Part shown: piece by piece, positions 32,101 to 41,667 of the stretch
How the letters are laid out: every line of letters begins with the position of its first letter
Position numbering within the stretch: position 1 is the first letter of the stretch
Translations under genes and position numbers: made by a program
NCBI GenBank assembly: GCA_037074765.1
Contig: JBAMDO010000319.1
Coordinates: forward strand, 1 to 41,667
Source: Mansonella perstans
Taxonomy: Eukaryota > Nematoda > Chromadorea > Rhabditida > Onchocercidae
Length of the DNA: 41,667 nt
Direction: 5' to 3'
Notes under the pieces: model-generated
The model's input: only the letters and a program-made list of their open reading frames with translations
Database searches by the model: none
Told to the model about the DNA's origin: nothing

Positions 32101-35100
32101 AGATCTAAAAAGGTAGCCTGATCAAAGCTCACTTCCACTATATTGCTCGTTGGCTAGCCAAAGCCAAGAGCTTTTCTGTTGCTTGGATCAAAGACAAGAC
32201 ATCAAAGACATACACAATTTGTATTCCGTTTTTTTTTCAACCTTCTCATCGTTTTTCATAAATATCATCATTAAAATGAATTGAATGATCTGAAATTCGG
32301 ATGATCATTTAAATAAATGAAAGATTTGAAAAGGGGAGTTTCGATTTTCAAAAGCATTTAAATTATGAAATCACAGTTATTCACCGTTATGGTGATTCAT
32401 AATTACGATGAAGCCATTGATTTGAATGATGAATATTAATGTTCGCATTTCTTCCATTTCAGTTGTTGAAGCATTATATAGCTGTTAAACTAAAACAAAA
32501 AAGCTATAAATAAAAATTTTTTTCGCCAAACATTTGAGCATTTAAATATATATATATATATATAGTTTATCAGCTGATTCATTTCAAATGCAGTAATAGT
32601 TTAATGGTTTGATTGGTTCAACTTGATTTTAATAATTCTTATACTGATTTCATGAGTTATTGCATTTAAATTTTAATAATATTTTATTGATTCATTTAAG
32701 TAATACTATATTTGGTTGATTCATCTAACTTTCAGGCGAAATCAGCATTTATAGATTCTGTTTGTTACTGATTATGTATTTGTCTTTTTTACTTTCTCTT
32801 AATTATAGTTTAACCTTTTCTTTTTTTGTTTCGAAATTTTAATTCATTTTATAATTGATTCAAATGCATGCATAATGTGAATTAACTGAAATTATCGTTT
32901 TTTTCTTTTTCTCTTAAAGAAAAAGTAAAGTAACAACTCATTTATCCTTTTTTCTGCAACGGAATAACTGTTCTGATTAAAATTATTTGAATCCAATTTT
33001 TGGACTTTAGAAAATTTTTTGAATGCATTAAAAAATGGCAATGCTGCTTCCTTCAAAAGGTAACGTGTATAATTTTATTGTGAGCAAAAAAAAGATAAAA
33101 AAGCAAAAGTTTCAGATGTACGGTAGTAAGAACGCAATACTGAAATTTAAGCAGCATTGCAAACGATAGCTACGACTGATAAGAAAATTTATCACTTACT
33201 ATTGCAAAAAAATATCATCAATATTTACTTGCCATTTTTTCATTAATTCATTTCTTTTTTTCTAATTTTGTATATAATAATAAAATTTTGAAATATTTTA
33301 TTTCTCAAAATTTTATTATTTTAAGATTTTTTTAGTGACAATTTTCTAATTAATGACAACAATTTTTCAATGGCATTAACATTTTAATTATTTAACAAGT
33401 AATGCTGATATTTGAATGAACAATTTTCATTTTTATAATTGTTGCCATTAATTTAAAAAAATTAATTAATTTTGATGGCATTAAGAAATTGGAAATAATA
33501 CAAAAAAAGCAAATTGGCAGAAATTATTGTTGATCCTGGAGAGAAATTATCAAATTAATTAATTTACATATTTAATTATGTTATAACGCGCGGAAAAAAA
33601 CATTACATTTGCTAATTTCCCTCTAAGTTGAAATTATTTTCAATTTTCATTAGACACTTGTTATTTTTAGGCACCGCCTCTTCTTGCCTATTTATTTGAT
33701 CAGTATGATTATTTTTAAACTCCTTTTTCAATGACAACAAACGAATTTGTTTCAAATAAATTGATTACCGTCATATATTTTTTGTTTTTTAAACATTAGA
33801 GCTATTTTTTCTCACTCTGCTTTTTGAACGAGATAGAAAATAGAAAAGAGAATTAGAGAAGATAATTTAACTAAAAAAAAAAAAAATTTAGATGAAAACA
33901 AAAATAGTTCAAGTGTTCGAATTGATCAACCAATCAGTAGCCAAGTAATTAATTCAAGCAGCAGTTTCTTTTTCGTTTTACGTTTTTCGTTTTTCTTTTT
34001 TTTTAAATATTCTTTTCCTACTTTTAAAAATTATAAAAACAAAACGTAGGGGAAAAAAAAACATTAAATAACGAAAAATGATGAAAAAAAAAAAGTAACG
34101 AAAGAAACTGAATTCTGTAAAGAATAAATTTTTAATAATTTTTAAAAAAACATTTAATGTTTTAAATATTAGATAAATTATTGATATTTCTATTTTTATT
34201 TCTCTATTATTTGAATTAACAGCAAATGATAGCTATATATATAAGGAAAGTGTAGTTGAAGGAAGCAGATTGAAAATGTCAAAAGCGAAGTTAAAAAATG
34301 CGAGAGGGAAAAGGGAAATAGAAAAGAGCGTAAATAAGAATGAAAAGAAAGAGAAATAGAATTTAAAATTTAAGTTTAACATTTGAAATACATAAATTAT
34401 CCATTGCTTTGTGTATGCAACATGAAAAATTTCTTCAAATTTTGCTAACATTCATTTTGCAATTATTCTTTTTACCTTTTTCCAATTTTTTTTCTTATCA
34501 AAATTGTTGATTATTATTTAAAATTTAAATGCAAAAGTTCAATTTTAAATTAAATTTTTTTTAAATTGCAATTGTTATTATTATTATCATTATTGTTATT
34601 GTTTTCATTAATCTACCATAATTTTATTTCATTCTTCACTTTCTTAGCATTCTTCACATTTCTAGCTTTATTATTAGTTATTTAAAGTTTCGACAGGTTT
34701 TTTTTTTTTTTTTAATTGTCATGAAATTTACGTGGTGGAAACTGAATAAGTTTAAAGGTAGTGATAAAAGAAAGTTAGCAGAAGTCAAGGAAACGTGAGA
34801 AGAAAGATATAGAGTGCGGGAAGTCGGAAAAGATAAGAGAAACAACTGTTTCGGATAACTTTTACTTCCTTTATTTTTCAATGCTTTCTTGTTTGCAACA
34901 TTGATTGGCACTTCAAAAGTTTTTCGTTTGTGATTTACCTGATAAACAAGCTAGCATGAGTAAAGTTATTTGCATTTAGTTAATCAGTAATTCGCAACAT
35001 TTGCCTTAATCAATTGATTGATACGAAATGAACTTTGTATCGTTAAATTTTAATAATCTAGTGGGGTGTTGCTGTTATCATTAGCAAGTACCGCATGGTT

Positions 35101-36450
35101 ATGCTTGTTTATTTATCATCTATCAAATAGAATGATATGAAAATTTCTCAATAAATTTTAATAATCTACTAACAGTGCAACTGTTAGCAGCATTATGGGA
35201 CTAAATTTATTGCTTACAACTGATAAAATTTATTTAATTGCAGTCAATTTTTTTTCAATTTTTTTTCCCCTTTTTTTTATTATGATGACAATGTTAGAAT
35301 TTAATTTGAATCTAATAATTTGACGAATTTTTTGATAATGAATTAATAGTAATTATTATCAAACAATTCTTTTCCTGTAAACCAATTTATAGTTTTTAGA
35401 AAATCAAAAAGTAATTTAAATATTTTCATATATATTACATGAATTTTCATTCTTTTGTATATTGTAAATAACGTTAGAAAAATCTCATACTATTGTTTTA
35501 ATATCCTAAAAATATTTCCATTTGAAATTTTTGAATAATTTATATTGTTTTGCAAAAATTTTGGACCAGTTTTAAAACAAATATATATTTCAAATAATTT
35601 CTCAACTTTCTGTTTACCCCATAATCGCGATCAAAGATTATTATAATAAACATCAAATGATGATATATTCCTAATGATACCTTTGCTATACCTTTTCTTC
35701 TATCAAATAACATCGGTTTTTTTTGTTACTATAAAATCTGCCTTATAAAATTTTATTTTTAAATAATATAACTGTATTAACTCAATTCCAAATATTTTCA
35801 ATGCACTAAATATCATATAAGTGCACTAACGTTCCAATTTATATTGACTTTTGGACCAATTGTAGAATACAAATAATCTCCGCTGTTAACCTTGGCCTCT
35901 ATCGATCATCTCTAAACTGCCAAAATGTCATCTCTTCCCGAAATAAAATTCCTTGTAATGCATCATCATCTCAATGATATTCTCGTCACATTTTGTTACT
36001 TGTCCCCTATTCAACCTTGATTCCATTTTCATTTGAATTGAGAAGTGTTTGCTGCGGCTATTTCAACATTTTTACATGAACAATATAAAGTAAACATGAT
36101 TAATTAATGCCAGTGTTAAATAATAGTACTCAAGCAATATCTATAATAATTAAAATTGAACTTGAAAACCTTTGAAAAAAATTTGATTTTATTTTTTTAA
36201 AATTTTTGCGATATTATTTTTTGTGAGTTTCACGAATATATAACATTGTTAACTTTTCGTTTTTTTTTTTTTTAAATTTACCTAAAATAAACAAATTAAA
36301 GGAAACAATTAACTTATTAGCAGTTCGATGAACTTGTGACTTTCTTACACTCATCTTGACAAAATTTCCTCCTGTGCAATCATGATAAAATAAGCTAAAT
36401 AATTGATTGCATTAATTATGGCAATTATAAATATGCACAATATATGTATA
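32101..36450. other. Intergenic region upstream of the PTR gene
   Basis: About 4.3 kb of AT-rich sequence without a supported gene. It contains a (TA)n run near 32548-32566 and two purine-rich patches (34250-34360 and 34720-34830) with very short ATG-initiated frames. I see no RNA gene in it. Confidence 0.55.
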
Positions 36451-36458
36451 TATTTCAG
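36451..36458 (+). promoter_or_regulatory. Probable trans-splice acceptor of the PTR gene
   Basis: TATTTCAG lies 16 bases before the ATG at 36475, with no ATG between them. It fits spliced-leader addition with a very short leader. Confidence 0.55.
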
Positions 36459-36474
36459 AATTTAATTGCAAAAT

Positions 36475-39400
36475 ATGCCGCTAATAATTAGTAATATATT
36501 TGGATTAATTGGGCATACGGTTGGCACACATCCAACTTTGTTTATATTTTTATCGATTTCACTTTTTAGCCTATCACTTCTTGGACCATTATTGAAGTAA
36601 ATTTTTTAAAAAATTTTAGCAATTTTAAAATTTACAATTTTTTTAATAAATTGTAATTAAACACCTAATAACCAAGGAATTTTAAAAAAATTAGAAAATT
36701 CAGATGGGAATTTATCTGTTTTTTTTAAGGTTAAATATAAAAGTGGATATAAAATCAGGTTTCAATCGTGTTGACACAGCTTCAGTGCAAGAGATCAATG
36801 CTCATAAGCATTTCTTCAATAGCACGGTACTTCATTTCTTATTGTTTTTTCGAATAGTATTGAATTTAATTATACCAGTAACTCAGTTATTCATTCGTTC
36901 AAAGGCAGAGGAAAAATTGTTTTTATTTTTTTAATTCATTTCGATGCATTTTACTATCATTGAAACCACTGAAGTAGTAAAATTACTGAAGGTAAAAATA
37001 ATTTTTATTAGCATTGTTATTTTTTAAACTCGAAAAAAGTTTCAAAAAATTAAAATTAAAGTATTTCGCTTATCAGTCTTTCACAATATTCTTAGTGTTA
37101 ATATGATAGGTAAAGAAAACAACAGAAAGTTGATTTTTTCAGTTGTAAAATGAAATTGTCGATCCAGCTGGTCGAAGGGGATGGGTGGAGAGGGAAGAGA
37201 AAATTGAGCTAATTAATTACCAATTTTATATATGACTATATTTGGCCAAAAGAAACTATTAGTTTAATTTTGACCCAACTGTTTCATTTAAAATTTTTTA
37301 GGGTGATCCATGGTATATGGCAATATTTGCAACGGCAAAAGATGGATCTGTCTTGGAAACCGGAAAAACTGATGAATTAACAACATTTTATGAATACATA
37401 ACTCAAAATATGCCAGTTATTGCTGACAGAACAACCGTACATTATCATAATGATTTGTGTGAACCATTTTGTAATTTTAATTCACAGCTTTGGAATCTTT
37501 TGGTATAATTTTGCTTTTTTTTTTTTCTTCATTTAGCTCTTTCAAATATACTTTGGACTTTAATCCCACAATGAGTTTGTTTATTTTTTGAATTAATTTT
37601 ATTGATAATTTCACATACCGATGAAAATAGAAAGTAGCAAAAAAAAAGAAAGAAAACAAAGCATCTGATATGCTTTAATCTTTCACCCAAGGTAATGTTT
37701 GATTTTATTTTTTTTGTAAAGAAATTACGAAATTATTTACAGAATTATCAAACATTTTTCAAAATCATTTATCCATTATCAACAGCTGGACCATATAAAG
37801 TAAATATTGGCAGATATCTCTTTAATCGTACCATCAATGAGCAAGGTTCATTTTTTTGAATAAATTTTTAAAAATTTAATAACACATTGGTGAAATTTCG
37901 AGCAATTGTGTTATCCAGGAGGATTTTCCTGACAAATGATATTGGTATTGAATAATAGAATATTCATTTCTGTTCCTTTAGTTTCGGATATCGTCATTTA
38001 ATGATACATAAATAGTATTAATATTATATACATGTGTATAAATATATACTGTATAAATAAACTGCATATATATATATACAAACTTCACAGTCATTCTTAA
38101 CAATACTTCTACTGATGCCATTAATCAGTTGAATGACATTTTGCTTAACAAGCTAACAGTAAATTAATTAGTGTCACTGTATATATATATAGTAATATAG
38201 TTATATGTATATATATTACTGTATAAATACTATATATATATGTGCAGTATTTTTGCTTGAATTTGTAAACTTCTGGAATTCTAACAATGGTAGTCTATTT
38301 AAATACAATTACTTAATAACTTATTTGTTTGGGATAAAATAATTATTTAAATTATTTTCTTTGCATTATTGCAATTTCTTTTTTCCGAAAATTTACTTTG
38401 ACATTTATAGGTATTGTAATTGGTGTTGGTACTGTAGCAGTATATTTTACAACATTTATCACAGATAGCATCAAGCAAAAGCAATTGGATGCATTTGAAG
38501 AGCAAGTTTTAAGGTTATTTTTTTCTTCTTTCATAACTATTCGTTTATTTTTAAAGGAGAAATTAATAATTTGCTCATTTTATCTTTAACTTTCTTCGTG
38601 TGTGAAATTAAAATTTAAAATATAATTTAGTTTATTAGACTTAAACATAAGTATGGTAAATTCAACAAAAAAATTAACAGGAAAATGAATAAAATGAGTA
38701 CATCATTTCAAATTTCATTACTGATTCATATTTTAGCTAAATTTATCGTTTCGGATATTTACTTCTATTTTAGTTCATGATAAGATAAGAAAGTAATAAG
38801 TACTGCTATTAAGGAAGTTACAAAAACTTAAAATTTATATTAGCAATTAATTTCAGCGAAGTAAACAATCATAACGCTAATCCAAATAGTACAGTAACAT
38901 TAGTCCTACATGGTGCGCATACAGTAAGTGAGGAAATACGACAAGGCGTTCAATTAGTACTTCCTTATTATTTCACAGGTATTTTCTTCACCTGATAAAT
39001 AACATGAAATTCGCTTTTTTTATGCTATCATTTTTTTCATCTTTTATTTTATGCTCCATCAGTAAGAAATTGGTCCTGAAATTTAAAAGAATTTAATTAG
39101 CTGATGATATTATTGGATGAAGCAAATTTAAAAAAGATAGTGAATAGCACAATTATAATTTAAATAATATTAAACAAATGATATCGTCGGATAACTGTAC
39201 CATTGAAGGACTATCCTTTCGTTATCATTAATTAGCTGATATTTTCAGGAGCTCTGTTATTAGTGATATTTGTTGTGATAAGCTTAGTATTGGCAGCATT
39301 ATATTACTCATATCCAATGCGACATTTACAACTTTTTTTACCATTTGCTGCAATTATTTCACCGATCCTAGCAGCTATATCAGCAATCGATCTAATACTT

Positions 39401-41207
39401 TTAGCTGGTTACCATATCAATATGCTCATTCTCATATCACCTTTTCTCACACTAGCTACAGGTATAGGTAAGCCATATTATATGCTTTCTTTTTCTTACG
39501 CTTTTTTAACTTTTTGCTCACTTTGATCATGCTGATTAATTGTTCGTTAAATTAAAGGTTTGAAGGAAATTAACTATTACGAATAAATTTATACAAAATC
39601 GTTCTTTAACTAATTAACTAATTGAGATGACACTTTTTTTTTGCTTAAAAATATCAATTTAACATTAAAACATGAAATGTACACCATTTTTTCAATAACT
39701 TTAAAGAATCTATCTTAATTAGCTAATTAGTTAATAATCTATGTTATTGTATTTAAATTTACTTACTTCTATTAGTAGTATTTTTGATTCAAAATATATC
39801 GTTTTGTTTTTTTTTTTAATTTCTTCATCAACTTTTGACATTTACTCATAACTAAATGTCAAACGTTCTAAATGATATTATAATCGTAAATGCTTGAAAA
39901 AGGGTTTAATTTTTTTCAAAAAAAAGTTTTAAATTTGTTTAATTTATGATATTTTGGTTGTTCTCTTATTTTTCATTTAGTATCGATATTGATTGATGGA
40001 AGGAACGTTAAACAATTTTATTTTTATTTGTAGGCTTAACATTAACTTCATAATGCTTATTGTTCATTTTGCTTCACTTGCTTATTATTGTTTATCACAA
40101 GTTTTAAGTTTTCTTTAAGTGCTTATTTTAGGACTAACTTGAAAAATTATTATTACTTAATCTAATTTTAGGCCTTTTTAAGTGCTTATTTTAGCACTAA
40201 CATCATATTGCTATCGTTTTTTTCTGCTTATTTATTGTCAATTTAAAGCAATTTTTTCTTTTTTTCTAACACATTAACAAATTAAATTAATTAAATTATT
40301 TGTGTGTACAAAATATACAAAAGGAAGTTATCCATTTCCTATGTGTATGTATATATTTTGAATTTAATTAAATTTGAAGAATTCGAAACATAAATTATTT
40401 GGGCATTTTAGGTATTGATGATGCATTTTTATTAACAAACACCTGGCTCAAATCAACAGCAATTCCGCATGCTTTAACAACTGCTGAAAGGTTGGTTATT
40501 TGGTGAAAAATTTTATTTTTTAAAATTTAAATCTTTACAAATTTTTGGAGCTAATTTATATTTTACCTGTTTATTTCTTTTTTTTTTTATTAAACTGTCT
40601 AAGAAGGATTTTTTATTTCTGCTATCTTTTTAAGTAGTGTCGTATAAAAATTATACTTCAGGTTGCAATTAGTCTTGGAAAAGATTGGTATAGGCATGAC
40701 GGTTACTTCGTTAACAAATTCACTTGGATTTGCACTAGGCTGTTTTGCATCAGCACCTGAAATGCAACTTTTTTGTGCCACAATTTCACTTTCTATGTTG
40801 CTTGACTTATTTTTCCAGGTAAATGGAAATTAAAAAGCAATGAAATTAAGTTTTTAAATTAAAAAAAATTCAGAATAAAAACGAAAATTTCAGTTAAATA
40901 ATTACAGCTGTAAATTTAATTTTTATAGGCAAAAAATGTCGAACAAAATGCGCATTTATAAATTTTAAAGTGCAACATTTTTTGTTTTTTAATTCTTAAA
41001 AAAGTTAGTCATCGAAAAATTTATCAAATTTAAAATTTATTACTTTACAGTATTACTATTTTACTTTAAGTGTTACTTTTCAGCTTTTCTTCTATGCGCC
41101 ACTTCAAGTGATAGTAACTCATGATGAGCCTGCAATCGCCTATAAACAAATAAATAGAGATCAATCAACAATATTTGAACGAATAAGACAGAATTTTTCG
41201 TCGTTCT
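36475..41207 (+). CDS. Patched-related (PTR, RND-type) membrane protein, 5' part, runs off the right edge
   Basis: Ten exons give about 442 residues: 36475-36596, 36730-36826, 37302-37502, 37743-37845, 38411-38513, 38857-38978, 39249-39467, 40412-40490, 40662-40818 and 41084 to about 41207. PTR proteins are 12-pass relatives of Patched/Dispatched with RND-transporter ancestry; in nematodes many act in moulting, secretion and epithelial morphogenesis. Visible here are TM1 at about residues 20-40; a luminal/extracellular loop at about 42-250 with the paired cysteines of DLCEPFCNF; EEIRQGVQLVLPYYFTG leading into TM2; and the sterol-sensing domain from about 250 to the end. GIGIDDAFLL at 321-330 carries the acidic pair typical of TM4 in Patched/RND proteins. 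The start is the first ATG after a TTTCAG at 36458. The second half (loop 2, TM7-12) is missing because the window ends. The final donor at 41208 is tentative. Confidence 0.85.
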
Positions 41208-41667
41208 GTAAATGTAAAAAAATTAATTTTTTAATTTTAATTGATTTCAAATAATTTTTTGATGAAGTAAACTTTTTGTTATATTTGCATTATCTTCTTT
41301 TTGACTTTCACCCAAAAAAAAAGAAAAAAATTATTTCTGTTAATTATTTCATCTTTATATGTTTACTTGTGTATATGGAGAAATTATTAAGAGAATTTAA
41401 ATGGAGCTTATATATATTAGCACTATTGAGCTTAGTTAATTTATTTCACTTATTAAAATTTGTTGCAGTATTTTTGGATATTTAATTACTTGCATTTTAC
41501 AGGTATAATCAGCAATTAACTTAATTTTTAATTAATTTAAATTTAGTTAAATTGAAGCAAAATTGAGGAATTTATATAATTCAACGATTTTTTTTTGAAT
41601 TTGAATTTTAAAAAAATTATTTATTGTGCATAAATTGTTGTTGTTCAGTGAAATTGAAATGATAAAA
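41208..41667 (+). other. PTR intron or 3' continuation at the window edge, not resolved
   Basis: If the donor at 41208 is not used, exon 10 reads through to a TAA at 41252-41254. Open hydrophobic codons at about 41370-41485 (LYILALLSLVNLFHLLKF) could be a later membrane-segment exon of the same gene. I could not find a junction that joins them in frame, so the continuation is left open. Confidence 0.3.

Overview
The window reads as nuclear DNA of a nematode, most likely a spirurid/filarial (clade III) species. The reasons are: very AT-rich sequence; genes broken into many small exons with TTTCAG/TTTTAG-type acceptors; acceptor-like sites just upstream of start codons, as expected for spliced-leader trans-splicing; a nematode cuticle collagen; a patched-related (PTR) protein; and a decayed BEL/Pao-type gag. 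The species assignment is inference. Nothing bacterial or organellar was recognised.

Layout: (1) 1-7311, about 7.3 kb without a confident gene, with long poly-T runs, TG/CA microsatellites and a near-perfect 34-bp fold-back. (2) 7356-19227 (+), a complete 25-exon gene for protein kinase N (three HR1 repeats, a C2-like domain, a proline-rich linker, an AGC kinase domain); the hand-built model is 1,087 codons plus stop and stays in phase at every junction. (3) 21460-22383 (+), a three-exon gene for a 133-residue protein with two membrane segments that I cannot assign to a named family. (4) 26712-29794 (+), a nine-exon cuticle-type collagen of 401 residues in which seven consecutive introns are all phase 1. 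(5) about 30620-32100 (+), a degenerate BEL/Pao gag relic containing internal tandem duplications. (6) 36475 to the right edge (+), the 5' part of a patched-related gene: first membrane segment, first luminal/extracellular loop and most of the sterol-sensing domain.

All recognised genes lie on the + strand but are separated by 2-7 kb, so nothing suggests a classical closely spaced nematode operon. The collagen and PTR genes both belong to families tied to cuticle and moulting biology. PKN acts in Rho/Rac signalling at the cytoskeleton. I see no direct functional link among the genes other than adjacency.

Exon boundaries were worked out by hand from reading frame, GT/AG sites and family resemblance. 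I found no convincing new multi-gene system. The items most worth following up are the fold-back, the unassigned small membrane protein, the phase-1 collagen exon series, and the duplicated blocks upstream of the collagen gene and inside the gag relic.
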